Assembly (NCBI GenBank): GCA_031552735.1
Contig: JAVBMF010000001.1
Coordinates: 19,658-83,657 of the forward strand
Reading direction: 5' to 3'
DNA length: 64,000 nt
Origin: JAVBUY01 sp031552735
Lineage (GTDB): Bacteria; Bacillota; Clostridia; Christensenellales; Aristaeellaceae
This document shows, one piece after another, positions 24,778 to 36,777 of the stretch. Both the position numbers and the translations under genes were made by a program. Numbering within the stretch: the stretch's first letter is position 1; every line of letters starts with the position of its first letter. The notes below the pieces were generated by a model that made no database searches, was not told the origin of the DNA, and saw only the letters and a list, made by a program, of their open reading frames with translations.

Positions 24778-27700
24778 ATGAGCGGCGCGGGCAAAGGGGA
24801 CTGGCGCAAGCTGTTTGGCGAGAACCTCCAGGAGTTGATTCCGCACCTGACGCTGGAAAAGGTGCTGATGAACCGCGAAGCATCGCGCGTGATGGTCTGC
24901 TTCCTTTCCGACAAGCTGATTGCCGAAAAAGAGTTTCTGGCGGCCAAGCGAGCCATCTCCGCCGCCTTTCCGTTGATGCGTACGTCGCTGCGTATTGCCT
25001 GCCCTGCGCTGGGCGATGATCTGGTGCACAACACCGGCGCATACGCCGGTTTTTTGTCGGCATGCCTGCTGCGCCACCACCCGATCGCCAAGACGTGGCT
25101 TCAGGACAGCAGCTTTCGTATGCCCGATGACAAGACACTGGTCATTGAGCTGCCGTCACCGCTGGCAGTGCAGTATTTCACCGATTCCGACGCATCCGGA
25201 CGCTTGCAACGCGCGGTGTATGATGTGTTCCGCATGCAGGTGCGCGTGGATGTGGCGCTGGCGGCTGATCACGAAAAGCGCATGCAGGCGCTGATCGAAG
25301 CCCGGCAGCGCGACGAGGCGGTGCTGGAGGCATCGTTCGCCCAGCGGCCGGCAGTGGCCGAAGGCAAGCCCGCCGAGCGCAAGCAGATTCTGGGCCGGAG
25401 CATTGCCGAGCAGACGGTCAGCATCAACGAGCTGACCGAGGACAGCGGCAAGGTTACCATCCGGGGCGAGGTGCTGGCCGCCGAAACCAAGCAGCTCAAG
25501 GGCGGGGATAAGCTGCTGCTGATTTTCTCCGTGACCGATTTTTCCGGCACGATGCAGTGCAAGGCGTTCCTGCGCTACAAGAAGGGCTTTGGCAAGCAGC
25601 AGAGCGAGGGCGAACCCACCGACGAGGAGCGCCGCGCGGTGCAGGCGGTGGTGGATGCGGTGAAGCCCGGCACCTGCCTGACGGTGCGCGGCGAGTGCCG
25701 CTATGACACCTTCGCGCGCGAAGTCAACTTGATGGTCAATGATATCCAGCGCGCTGAAAAAGTGCAGCGCATGGATACCGCCGAGCGCAAGCGTGTGGAG
25801 CTGCACGCGCATACGCAAATGAGCAGCATGGACGGTCTGGCCTCGGCGACGGCGCTGATTCAGCAGGCCGCCGACTGGGGGCATGCCGCCTTTGCCATCA
25901 CCGACCATGGCGTGGTGCAGGCGTTCCCCGAGGCGTTCAGCGCGGCGGCCAAGTATGGCGTCAAGCTGATCCCCGGCATGGAGGCGTACCTGATCGACGA
26001 GGGCACGGTGGTGGAGCGCGCCACCGACCGCAACCTGCGCGAGCCCATCGTGGTGCTGGACTTTGAGACCACTGGCTTATCGCCGCTGCGCGACCGGGTG
26101 ATCGAGATTGGCGCGGTGCGGCTGATCGACGGACAGATCACCGACGAGCTGTCCATCATGGTGCACCCGGGGTGCAGCATCCCGCCGCGCATCACCGAGA
26201 TCACCGGCATCACCGACGCGATGGTGCGCGACGCGCAGCGCGCCGACGCCGCCATGCCGCAATTGATCGAGTTCATCGGCGATGCGCCGGTCGCGGCGCA
26301 TAACGCGTCGTTTGACATGGGCTTTCTGCGCGAGGAACTCAAGCGCATCGGCCAGGAGCTGACCCCGGCGGTCATCGACACGCTGGAGTTTTCCCGGCGG
26401 CTGTATCCGCAGCTAAAAACGCACAAGCTGGGCTCGGTGTGCAAATCGCTGGGCATATCGCTGAAGAACGCGCACCGCGCGGTGCACGACGCGCGCGCGA
26501 CCGCGCAGATGCTGGCGCGCATGCTGTCCGCCGCGAAGGACAAGGGCATCGACACCCTGCGCGACCTGTCGATGTCGCTGAGTAACGGCGCGATCGGCGA
26601 ATCGCACCACACGATCCTGCTGGCGATATCGCAAAAGGGTATGGAGAACCTGAACCGGCTGATATCCGAGGCGCACCTGCACCACTTCCGCCGCCGCCCG
26701 CATATCCCGCGCAACCTGCTGCAAAAGCATCGCGAGGGCATCCTGGTCGGCTCGGCGTGCGAGGCGGGCGAGCTGTACCGCGCGGTGCTCGACGGCAAGG
26801 ACGACACGGTACTCAGCCGCATCGCGCGCTTTTACGATTATCTGGAGATTCAGCCGGTGGGCAACAACGCTTTTCTGGTGCGCGAGGGGCGCGTGGACGA
26901 CGACGACGAACTGCGTGCGATCAATAAAAAAATTGTGGCGCTGGGCGAGCAGCACGGCCTGCCCGTAGTAGCCACCGGTGACGTGCACTTTCTCAAGCCG
27001 CAGGACGCCGCCTGCCGCGCGGTGCTGATGGCCGGGCAGGGCTTTTCCGACGCGGACGAGCAGGCGCCGTTGTACTTTAAGACCACCGATGAGATGCTGG
27101 AGGAGTTCGCCTACTTAGGCGAGGAGAAGTGCGCCGAGGTCGTGATCGACAATCCGCAAAAGATCGCCGACAAAGTAGCGAAACTGACGCTGTTCCCACC
27201 GCACCCGGAGGGCAAGGAAACCTTCCAGCCCTTCTGGCCCGACGCGGCGGAGAACATCCGCGATATGTCCATGCGCACCGCGCGCGAGCGCTATGGCGAC
27301 ACGCTGCCCGACATTGTGGAGGCGCGGCTGAAAAAAGAGCTGGACGCGATCATCGGCTACGGCTTTGCGACGCTGTACAACATTGCGGAAAAGCTGGTCA
27401 AGAAATCACTGGCCGACGGCTATTTGGTCGGTTCGCGCGGGTCGGTCGGCTCGTCGTTTGTCGCGACCATGTGCGGCATCACCGAGGTCAACCCATTGCC
27501 GCCGCACTACCGCTGCGCGGCTTGCCGCCATGTGGACTTTGGCGTCAACGCACACAAATACAAGGTCGGCGTCGATCTGCCCGAGATGAACTGCCCGGTG
27601 TGCGGGCAGCCGCTGATCCGCGACGGATTCGATATTCCTTTCGAGGTGTTCCTGGGCTTTAAGGGTGACAAGGTGCCGGATATCGACCTGAACTTCTCCG

Positions 27701-29115
27701 GCGAATACCAGCCGCGCGCGCACCGCTACGTGGAGGAACTGTTCGGCAGGCAGCACAGCTTCCGCGCCGGGACAATTGGCACGCTGGCCGAGAAAACCGC
27801 GTATGGCTATGTGGCCAAGTACTTTGAGGAGCGCGGCATCAACGCCAGCGAGGCTGAAAAGAACCGACTGGTGCAGGGCTGCGTGGGCGTCAAGCGCACA
27901 ACCGGCCAGCACCCTGGCGGCATGGTGGTCGTGCCCAAGGAGTACGAGATATATCAATTCACCGCCATCCAGCACCCGGCGGATGATGTGGACAGCGACA
28001 TTGTGACCACGCACTACGACTTCAGCTCCATGCATGATGTGCTGGTGAAGCTGGATATCCTGGGCCACGACGATCCGACGATGATCCATATGCTGGAGGA
28101 CCTGACCGGCGTGAGCGCGCGGGAGATTCCGCTGACCGATCCGGGCGTGATGTCACTGTTCTCCTCGCCGCAGGCGCTGGGGCTAACAGTCGAACAGCTT
28201 CGCTCCTCCTCGGGCACGCTGGGCATCCCGGAATTTGGCACCAGCTTTGTTCGCCAGATGCTCATGGACACCATGCCCACCACTATGGAGGAGCTGATCC
28301 GCATCTCCGGCCTGTCGCACGGCACCGACGTGTGGCTGGGCAACGCGCAGGAACTCATCAAAAAAGACATCGCGCCGCTGTCAGCGTGCATCTGCACGCG
28401 CGACGATATCATGAACGCGCTGATGGACTATGGCGTGGCGCCCAAGATGGCCTTTGACACCATGGAAAATGTGCGCAAGGGCAAGGGCCTGCGGCCTGAT
28501 ATGGAGCAGGCCATGCGCGAGAAAGACGTGCCAGAGTGGTTCATCGACTCGTGCAAGAAGATCAAGTACATGTTCCCCAAGGGGCACGCGGTGGCTTATG
28601 TCATGATGGGGCTGCGCATCGCGTGGTTTAAGCTGTACCGCCCGGACGCGTACTATGCCGCTTACTTTACAGTGCGCGGCGATGGGTTTGATGCGCGCGT
28701 GATGCTGGGCGATACGAACAGCCTTTTCGCCAAGCTGGATACCTATGAGGCGATGGGCAACGCGATCAGCGCCAAGGACAAGGATCAGGTGACACTGCTG
28801 GAACTGGGCGCGGAGATGAACCTGCGCGGCATCCGCTTCGCGCCGGTCGATCTGTATCAATCGGCGGCGGCCGCGTTTCGCATCATCGAACCCGGCGTGC
28901 TGCTGCCGCCGCTGATGGCGCTGCCCGGCCTGGGCGAGAATGTGGCGCAGACCGTGGTGGTCGCGCGCGAACAGGCGGCCTTCCTGTCGGTGGAGGACCT
29001 GAAAGGCCGCACCAAGCTGTCCAGCGCGCACATCGACCAGCTGCGCGAGATGGGTTGCCTGAACGGCTTGCCCGACACCAGCCAGGTCTCGCTTTTTTCT
29101 ATGGGATCAGTATAA
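24778..29115 (+). CDS. polC: DNA polymerase III alpha subunit, PolC type
   Basis: Main replicative polymerase of low-GC-lineage Gram-positives, with built-in proofreading. 1,445 aa. Domain order: N-terminal region, OB fold (about residues 210-320), PHP domain beginning VELHAHTQMSSMDG, DnaQ-like exonuclease beginning VVLDFETTGLSPL inserted in the PHP domain, and then the polymerase core. The core has a Cys4 zinc site (CAAC...CPVC) and the catalytic PDIDLNFSGEYQ. It ends with helix-hairpin-helix and tail segments. The start is ATG 24778, 8 bases after AGGAGG; the ATG at 24772 is only 2 bases away from it. Diagnostic of Bacillota. Confidence 0.98.
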   Translation: MSGAGKGDWRKLFGENLQELIPHLTLEKVLMNREASRVMVCFLSDKLIAEKEFLAAKRAISAAFPLMRTSLRIACPALGDDLVHNTGAYAGFLSACLLRHHPIAKTWLQDSSFRMPDDKTLVIELPSPLAVQYFTDSDASGRLQRAVYDVFRMQVRVDVALAADHEKRMQALIEARQRDEAVLEASFAQRPAVAEGKPAERKQILGRSIAEQTVSINELTEDSGKVTIRGEVLAAETKQLKGGDKLLLIFSVTDFSGTMQCKAFLRYKKGFGKQQSEGEPTDEERRAVQAVVDAVKPGTCLTVRGECRYDTFAREVNLMVNDIQRAEKVQRMDTAERKRVELHAHTQMSSMDGLASATALIQQAADWGHAAFAITDHGVVQAFPEAFSAAAKYGVKLIPGMEAYLIDEGTVVERATDRNLREPIVVLDFETTGLSPLRDRVIEIGAVRLIDGQITDELSIMVHPGCSIPPRITEITGITDAMVRDAQRADAAMPQLIEFIGDAPVAAHNASFDMGFLREELKRIGQELTPAVIDTLEFSRRLYPQLKTHKLGSVCKSLGISLKNAHRAVHDARATAQMLARMLSAAKDKGIDTLRDLSMSLSNGAIGESHHTILLAISQKGMENLNRLISEAHLHHFRRRPHIPRNLLQKHREGILVGSACEAGELYRAVLDGKDDTVLSRIARFYDYLEIQPVGNNAFLVREGRVDDDDELRAINKKIVALGEQHGLPVVATGDVHFLKPQDAACRAVLMAGQGFSDADEQAPLYFKTTDEMLEEFAYLGEEKCAEVVIDNPQKIADKVAKLTLFPPHPEGKETFQPFWPDAAENIRDMSMRTARERYGDTLPDIVEARLKKELDAIIGYGFATLYNIAEKLVKKSLADGYLVGSRGSVGSSFVATMCGITEVNPLPPHYRCAACRHVDFGVNAHKYKVGVDLPEMNCPVCGQPLIRDGFDIPFEVFLGFKGDKVPDIDLNFSGEYQPRAHRYVEELFGRQHSFRAGTIGTLAEKTAYGYVAKYFEERGINASEAEKNRLVQGCVGVKRTTGQHPGGMVVVPKEYEIYQFTAIQHPADDVDSDIVTTHYDFSSMHDVLVKLDILGHDDPTMIHMLEDLTGVSAREIPLTDPGVMSLFSSPQALGLTVEQLRSSSGTLGIPEFGTSFVRQMLMDTMPTTMEELIRISGLSHGTDVWLGNAQELIKKDIAPLSACICTRDDIMNALMDYGVAPKMAFDTMENVRKGKGLRPDMEQAMREKDVPEWFIDSCKKIKYMFPKGHAVAYVMMGLRIAWFKLYRPDAYYAAYFTVRGDGFDARVMLGDTNSLFAKLDTYEAMGNAISAKDKDQVTLLELGAEMNLRGIRFAPVDLYQSAAAAFRIIEPGVLLPPLMALPGLGENVAQTVVVAREQAAFLSVEDLKGRTKLSSAHIDQLREMGCLNGLPDTSQVSLFSMGSV

Positions 29116-29136
29116 CGATTTCGTGCGGCGAAGGGC

Positions 29137-29165
29137 TTGTTTTATCTTGTAAACTGTGATATACT
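29137..29165 (+). promoter_or_regulatory. Candidate promoter of the rimP-nusA-infB operon
   Basis: TTGTTT, 17 bp, TATACT in the 165-base gap between polC and rimP. Confidence 0.5.
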
Positions 29166-29210
29166 GTCGCAGGATTTCTGTCTGGAAGGCTGCCAACCGG
29201 CGGCATCGAA

Positions 29211-29238
29211 AAAGAGTGGGCTTGACACCCCACTCTTT
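29211..29238 (+). terminator. Leader hairpin before rimP (possible attenuator)
   Basis: A perfect 10-bp stem AAAGAGTGGG/CCCACTCTTT between the promoter and rimP. The stem ends in TTT but no longer U-run follows. Termination of polC transcripts or attenuation of the operon are both possible. Confidence 0.5.
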
Positions 29239-29280
29239 CGTATGTTGTATGAGGTCAACACGCACGAGCGGAGGAGAGGC

Positions 29281-29760
29281 ATGGCCAAGCGGGACACGGG
29301 CGAAACCATCCTGACCATTTGCCAGCGGCAGGCTGAGCAGATGGGCTATGAACTGGTGGACGCCGGTATCGAGAAAGAAGGCGCCGGGCGCTACCTGCGC
29401 ATCTATCTTGACAAGCCCGAGGGCATCTCCCTAACCGACTGCGAAACCTATCACCGCGCCATCCAGCCCAAGCTGGAGCAAATCGACTACGACTTTCTGG
29501 AGGTCTGCTCACCCGGGCTGGACCGTCCGATCAAGACCGAGCGCGACTTTGAGAAAAACAAGGGCAAGCGCGTCGTGGTGAAGCTGTACAAACCGCTGGA
29601 CGGGCGCAAGGAATATGTGGGCGTGCTGGCCGGGCTGGTCGATGGCGCCGTCGTGCTGCGCGCAGACATGGGCGAGATCAGCTTCGAGCGAAAATCCGTT
29701 AGCATTGTGAAACCCGTGGTGGACGTGTCCGGTCTGCTGGATGCCGACATCACCGAATAA
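29281..29760 (+). CDS. rimP: Ribosome maturation factor RimP
   Basis: Needed for 30S subunit maturation. 159 aa. The N-terminal alpha/beta domain includes the YELVDAGIEKEG strand. The signature EVCSPGLDRPIKTERDF marks the domain junction, and an SH3-like C-terminal domain ends in FERKSVSIVKPVV. ATG 29281 follows GGAGGAGAGG. First gene of the rimP-nusA-rnpM-ylxQ-infB operon. Confidence 0.96.
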   Translation: MAKRDTGETILTICQRQAEQMGYELVDAGIEKEGAGRYLRIYLDKPEGISLTDCETYHRAIQPKLEQIDYDFLEVCSPGLDRPIKTERDFEKNKGKRVVVKLYKPLDGRKEYVGVLAGLVDGAVVLRADMGEISFERKSVSIVKPVVDVSGLLDADITE

Positions 29761-29806
29761 ACACCCCGCGCCATCGCGCGGTCAACCGATTAGAGGAGTG
29801 TGTAGC

Positions 29807-30910
29807 ATGAATCGCGAGGTCATCGAGGCGATCGGGGTATTGGCCAAGGAAAAGGCCATTAGCCCCGAAGTGCTGTTTAACGCCATTGAGGAAGCGCTGA
29901 AATCCGCATACAAGAAAAATTTGAAGAAATCCCCGGTCGGCGCGCAAAATGTGCGTGTGCAGTTGGACCGCGACGACGGTGTGGTGCAGGTGTATGCCCG
30001 CAAGGTTGTGGTCGATGAGGTGGCCGATGAAACCCAGGAGATCTCGCTGAACGAGGCTCGCCAGATTCAACCCAACTACGAAGTGGGCGATATCGTCGAG
30101 ATCGAAGTGACGCCCAGCGACTTTGGCCGCGTCGCCGCGCAGACCGCCAAGCAGGTCATCGTGCAGCGCATCCGCGAGGCCGAGCGTGGCATCATCTATG
30201 ACGAATATATCGAGAAAGAGAACGAAATCCTGACCGCTATCGTGCAGCGCGTAGACGGCAAGAATGTGTACGTCGAGCTGGGCAAGACCGAGGGCATCCT
30301 CGATCCGCAGCACGAGATGCCGGGAGAGGAATATATGCCGGGCGACCGCCTGAAGGTCTATGTGTTAGAGGTGCAGCGTTCCAGCAAGGGGCCGCAGGTG
30401 CTGGTATCGCGCACACATCCCGGCCTGGTCAAGCGCCTGTTTGAGCTGGAGGTGCCCGAGATACAGAGCGGCATCGTGCAGATCAAGTCGATTGCCCGCG
30501 AGGCCGGTTCGCGCACCAAGATGGCGGTGCATTCCACCGATCCGCTGGTCGATTCGGTCGGCTCGTGCGTCGGGCCGCGCGGACAGCGCGTGGAAAACGT
30601 GGTCAGCGAGCTCAAGGGTGAGAAGATCGATATCATCAAGTGGTCCGCCGATCCCGCCGAGTTCATCGCCAACGCGCTGAATCCGGCACGCGCGCTCAGT
30701 GTCTATATCAGCGAGCGCGAGAAGGCCTGCCGCGTGGTCGTGCCCGACAACCAGCTTTCGCTGGCCATCGGCAAAGAGGGGCAGAACGCGCGCTTGGCCG
30801 CCAAGCTGACCGGTTGGAAGATCGACATCAAGAGCCAATCACAGGCCGAGGCGCAGCTGGCCGACGACAGCCTGAACATGGAAGATGCCGGGCTGGAGGA
30901 AATCGAGTAA
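29807..30910 (+). CDS. nusA: Transcription termination/antitermination factor NusA
   Basis: Binds RNA polymerase and controls pausing, termination and antitermination. 367 aa, the compact Gram-positive length without the C-terminal acidic repeats of enterobacteria. N-terminal domain 1-125, S1 domain about 133-200, then two KH domains. KH signatures: VGSCVGPRGQRVENV and LAIGKEGQNARLAAKLTGW. ATG 29807 behind GAGGAG. Confidence 0.98.
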   Translation: MNREVIEAIGVLAKEKAISPEVLFNAIEEALKSAYKKNLKKSPVGAQNVRVQLDRDDGVVQVYARKVVVDEVADETQEISLNEARQIQPNYEVGDIVEIEVTPSDFGRVAAQTAKQVIVQRIREAERGIIYDEYIEKENEILTAIVQRVDGKNVYVELGKTEGILDPQHEMPGEEYMPGDRLKVYVLEVQRSSKGPQVLVSRTHPGLVKRLFELEVPEIQSGIVQIKSIAREAGSRTKMAVHSTDPLVDSVGSCVGPRGQRVENVVSELKGEKIDIIKWSADPAEFIANALNPARALSVYISEREKACRVVVPDNQLSLAIGKEGQNARLAAKLTGWKIDIKSQSQAEAQLADDSLNMEDAGLEEIE

Positions 30911-30921
30911 GGGGAATGGCC

Positions 30922-31200
30922 GTGAAACCACGAAAAATCCCGCTGCGCATGTGCGTGGGCTGCCGCGAGATGAAGCCCAAGCAGGAACTGATGCGCATCG
31001 TCAGGAATCAGACCGGCGAGGTGCGCTGGGATCCGGTCGGCAAGGCGCCGGGGCGCGGTGCGTATGTGTGCAAGAGTGAGGCGTGCTTTGCCCGCGCGGT
31101 CAAGCAAAAGCAGCTCGAACGCGCGCTGGAGCAGAAGATCGAGCCCGCGGTGTACGAGCAGTTGCTTGAGGAGATCAAGGCGCATGAGCAGCATGGATAA
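30922..31200 (+). CDS. rnpM: RNase P modulator RnpM (YlxR)
   Basis: Small nucleic-acid-binding protein, 92 aa. The typical start KPRKIPLRMCVGCREMKPK is followed by GRGAYVCKSEACFARAVKQK. GTG 30922 is preferred because AAGGGG lies 7 bases upstream and family members begin directly before the KIPLR motif; ATG 30916 is almost on top of the ribosome binding site. Known members bind the RNase P RNA in Bacillota. It overlaps the next gene by 17 bases. Confidence 0.93.
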   Translation: MKPRKIPLRMCVGCREMKPKQELMRIVRNQTGEVRWDPVGKAPGRGAYVCKSEACFARAVKQKQLERALEQKIEPAVYEQLLEEIKAHEQHG

Positions 31201-31531
31201 AGCGCAGGGGCTGATCGGCCTGTGCGCGCGGGCTAGGCAGCTAGCCTCAGGCGAATCGGCCTGTGAGCTGGCATTGCGTGGGGGAAAAGCCGCGCTGGTG
31301 CTCATTGATCAGGCCGCATCGGACAACACGAAAAAGAAGTTCACCGACGCGTGCGCATACCGGCGAGTGCCGCTGTGCATGCTGCCGGAGGACATGCTGG
31401 GACAGGCGATCGGCAAGCCGGGCCGCATGACCGCCACCATTCCGCCAGGCAATCTGGCTAAGCAGCTTTTGGTGCTGCTTTCGCCGGATAACACATACAT
31501 ATCTGTATCTGGGACAGGCAAACACGACTGA
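31184..31531 (+). CDS. L7Ae-family ribosomal-protein-like YlxQ
   Basis: 115-aa kink-turn RNA-binding protein of the L7Ae/L30e/Gadd45 fold. The GLIGLCARARQLASGE helix and the ALVLIDQAASDNTKKK segment are typical. It overlaps rnpM and precedes infB as in other Bacillota. ATG 31184 is used; ATG 31193 is a possible alternative. The exact RNA target is unknown for the family. Confidence 0.9.
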   Translation: MSSMDKAQGLIGLCARARQLASGESACELALRGGKAALVLIDQAASDNTKKKFTDACAYRRVPLCMLPEDMLGQAIGKPGRMTATIPPGNLAKQLLVLLSPDNTYISVSGTGKHD

Positions 31532-31560
31532 AACGCAATATGCGGGGGTGCAAGGGGCGA

Positions 31561-34335
<2,775 letters not shown>

Positions 34336-34361
34336 GTCCACCTGAACCCAGAGGAGAATCT

Positions 34362-34760
34362 ATGGCCTTTCAATTTACCCGCACCGATCGCATCAACGAA
34401 GAGGTGCGCCGCGAGGTAGACCGCATCATCCGTGACGACGTGGATGATCCGCGCGTGACCGGCACATACAGCATCACGCACGCGGACGTGACGCGCGACC
34501 TGCGCTACGCGAAGATATATGTCAGCGTGCTGGAGCCGGAGCTGCGCGAGCCGCTGATCGGCGCGCTCAAGCGTGCGGCAGGCTTCATCCGCCACAGCAT
34601 GGGCAAGCGTGTGCAAATGCACTACACGCCGGAACTGCTCTTCGAGCTGGACACCAACATCGAGTACGGTGCGCGCATGGCGAACCTGATCGACGAGGTC
34701 ATTGCGAAAGAAAAAGGAAACGAGCATGGACAAGAGCATGGAGCTGAGGACACCGAATGA
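34362..34760 (+). CDS. rbfA: Ribosome-binding factor A
   Basis: 30S maturation and cold-adaptation factor. 132 aa with a KH-like fold. TRTDRINEEVRREVDRII at the N-terminus, the conserved VTRDLRYAKIYVSVL strand-turn, and a core ending in LFELDTNIEYGARMANLID. ATG 34362 behind GAGGAGAA. Its last 35 bases overlap nrnA. Confidence 0.97.
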   Translation: MAFQFTRTDRINEEVRREVDRIIRDDVDDPRVTGTYSITHADVTRDLRYAKIYVSVLEPELREPLIGALKRAAGFIRHSMGKRVQMHYTPELLFELDTNIEYGARMANLIDEVIAKEKGNEHGQEHGAEDTE

Positions 34761-35877
34761 CATTCTGCAAGCGCTGACCGATGGGCAGCGCTTGCGTTTT
34801 TTGGCGCACAAGCAGGGCGAAACGTGCGGCTCAGCCATGCCTGTATGTGGCGGAGCCGCGAGGCCGTCTGCCGGAGGCGCATATGCATGCGCCGACAAAG
34901 CGGCTGACGCGGCGACCCCGCAGGCGGGCGTGGATCAGCCGCACGGGCAGCGCTTGCGTTTTTTGGTGTGCGCGCATGTCAACCCGGATGGCGATACGCT
35001 GGGCGCCAGTCTGGCGCTGCGCATGGCGCTGATGCGACTTGGGCACGAGGTCACCGTGGTCTGCGAGCATGCGGTGCCGACACTCTACGCGTTTTTGCCC
35101 GGTGCGGAAAGCGTATGCACACCGGGACAAGCGCAAGGGGCATATGACATCGCTATCGCGGTGGACGTATCGGACTATGCACGGCTGGGCAATACCGCGC
35201 CGCTGTACGATGCCGCGCCGGTGCGTCTGGTCATCGATCACCACCCCACCAACGACCGGTTTGGGCAAGTCAACTGGATTGCGCCAGACGCGTCGGCGAC
35301 CGGCCTTTTGGTGCAACAACTGATCACGGACTTGGGCGTGGAACTGACGCAGGACATCGCGACCTGCCTGTATGTGGCGGTCAGCACCGATACGGGGCAC
35401 TTCCAATTCGGCAACACCACCGGCGACGCGATGCGCGCGGCCGCGACGCTGATGGAAGCCGGGGTAGATGTATCCGATGTGTCGCGCAAACTCTACCGCA
35501 CGCGGCAACGCGCATCGGTAGAGTTGCTGGCGCGCGGCCTGTCCTCCATGACGTTTTCGCCAGATGGACGCGTGGCGGGCTGCACGCTGACGCGCCAAGA
35601 TATTTTGGACACCGGCGCGGGGGAAGGCGACAGCGAGGGCATCGTCAATTACGGTATTGAAATTGTCGGCGTGCAGGCGGCCTATATGGCGCGCGAGAAC
35701 GGCGACGGTGTAAAGTGCTCGCTGCGCGCGATTGCGCCCTATGATGTGGGTGCGCTGGCCAAGCGGCTGGGTGGCGGCGGGCACGCGCGCGCAGCGGGCT
35801 GCACACTGGCCATGCCGCTCGCCGATGCGGCGGCCTTTCTGCGCGTGCAGCTATGCGCGATGCTGCGCGGGGAATAG
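34726..35877 (+). CDS. nrnA: DHH/DHHA1 phosphoesterase (NrnA, nanoRNase/pAp phosphatase type) with in-frame insertion
   Basis: Hydrolyses short oligoribonucleotides and, in relatives, pAp. 383 aa against a usual 310-330. The DHH domain has HVNPDGDTLGAS, DVSDYARLGN, VIDHHPTND and STDTGHFQF. The DHHA1 domain ends with GGGGHARAAGC. The extra length is a segment of about 54 residues after residue 19, bounded by two copies of GQRLRFL, placed just before the first metal-binding motif. This is an inserted DNA element read in frame (see the repeat at 34783). All metal ligands are intact, so the enzyme may still work. ATG 34726 follows AAAGGAAA and lies inside the rbfA end. Confidence 0.92.
   Translation: MDKSMELRTPNDILQALTDGQRLRFLAHKQGETCGSAMPVCGGAARPSAGGAYACADKAADAATPQAGVDQPHGQRLRFLVCAHVNPDGDTLGASLALRMALMRLGHEVTVVCEHAVPTLYAFLPGAESVCTPGQAQGAYDIAIAVDVSDYARLGNTAPLYDAAPVRLVIDHHPTNDRFGQVNWIAPDASATGLLVQQLITDLGVELTQDIATCLYVAVSTDTGHFQFGNTTGDAMRAAATLMEAGVDVSDVSRKLYRTRQRASVELLARGLSSMTFSPDGRVAGCTLTRQDILDTGAGEGDSEGIVNYGIEIVGVQAAYMARENGDGVKCSLRAIAPYDVGALAKRLGGGGHARAAGCTLAMPLADAAAFLRVQLCAMLRGE
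34783..34966. repeat. Palindromic element inserted in nrnA, bounded by 22-bp direct repeats
   Basis: The 22 bases GGGCAGCGCTTGCGTTTTTTGG occur at 34783-34804 and again at 34945-34966, 162 bases (54 codons) apart. Between them is a palindrome with apex GGCGCAT-ATGC-ATGCGCC (34876-34893). Its flanks GTCTGCCGGA and GACAAAG match, on the opposite strand, those of the intergenic element at 42688-42744. Confidence 0.85.
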
Positions 35878-35880
35878 CCG

Positions 35881-36777
35881 ATGATCAACGGATTTCTGAA
35901 TATTCTCAAGCCGCCGGGCATGACCTCCAGCGATGTAGTGGGGGCGGTGCGGCGCATGCTGCCCAAAGGCGCGCGTGTCGGCCATGCCGGGACGCTGGAC
36001 CCCGAGGCGGCGGGTGTGCTGCCCATCATGGTGGGCAAAGCCGCGCGGCTGTTCGACTATCTGGTGGACAAAGAGAAAGCCTATGCCGCGACGCTGGTGC
36101 TGGGCGCGGAAACCGACACGCAGGACGCGCAGGGCACGGTCGTATCGCGCAGTGATACCGTGCCGAACCGTGCGGATATTGAGGCGGTGCTGCCCCGCCT
36201 GACCGGGCGCATCCTGCAACAGCCACCGATGTTCTCGGCACTCAAGCAGGGCGGCGTACGGCTCTACGAGCTGGCGCGCGCGGGCAAGACCGTGGACATC
36301 CCTGCGCGTGAAACCGACGTGTTTTCATTGGAACTGGGCGAGCAACTGAGTGCGCGCGAGTACCAGTTGTTCATACGCTGCGGCAAGGGCACCTATGTGC
36401 GCACGATCTGCCACGACATTGGGCGCATGCTGGGCTGCGGCGCGCACATGGGCTTTTTGCTGCGCACGCAGTCGGGTGTATTTACGCTAGAGGACGCGGT
36501 GACGCTGGCGCAGGCTGCCGAAGGGCTGGATGCGCTGCGCATCGCGATGGACGCGCCGCTGGCGCATCTGCCGCGCGCCGACGCGGGCGACGCGGCGAGA
36601 GCTGCCGCGATCAACGGCAATCCGCTGCCGCGCGCGATGCTGGCCGGGGAACCACCTGCCGATGTGCCGCTGCGCGTGTATGTGGCGGGGGAGTTTGCGG
36701 GCATCGGCCGCTACAAGGATGGCGCGGTACGCTTTGACGCGATGTTGCTAGAGAGGGAGCAAGGGGAACACGCATGA
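35881..36777 (+). CDS. truB: tRNA pseudouridine-55 synthase TruB
   Basis: Forms the T-loop pseudouridine in tRNAs. 298 aa. NILKPPGMTSSDVV at the start, catalytic Asp in GHAGTLDPEAAGVLP, and later GTYVRTICHDIGRMLG with a C-terminal PUA-like part. ATG 35881 lies 3 bases after nrnA. The stop overlaps ribF (ATGA). Confidence 0.97.
   Translation: MINGFLNILKPPGMTSSDVVGAVRRMLPKGARVGHAGTLDPEAAGVLPIMVGKAARLFDYLVDKEKAYAATLVLGAETDTQDAQGTVVSRSDTVPNRADIEAVLPRLTGRILQQPPMFSALKQGGVRLYELARAGKTVDIPARETDVFSLELGEQLSAREYQLFIRCGKGTYVRTICHDIGRMLGCGAHMGFLLRTQSGVFTLEDAVTLAQAAEGLDALRIAMDAPLAHLPRADAGDAARAAAINGNPLPRAMLAGEPPADVPLRVYVAGEFAGIGRYKDGAVRFDAMLLEREQGEHA

Noticed and set aside
34805..34944. Inserted segment of NrnA considered as a mini-intein or new domain
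   Set aside because: Too short, no splicing motifs, and the DNA is palindromic with direct repeats, which fits a mobile repeat better.
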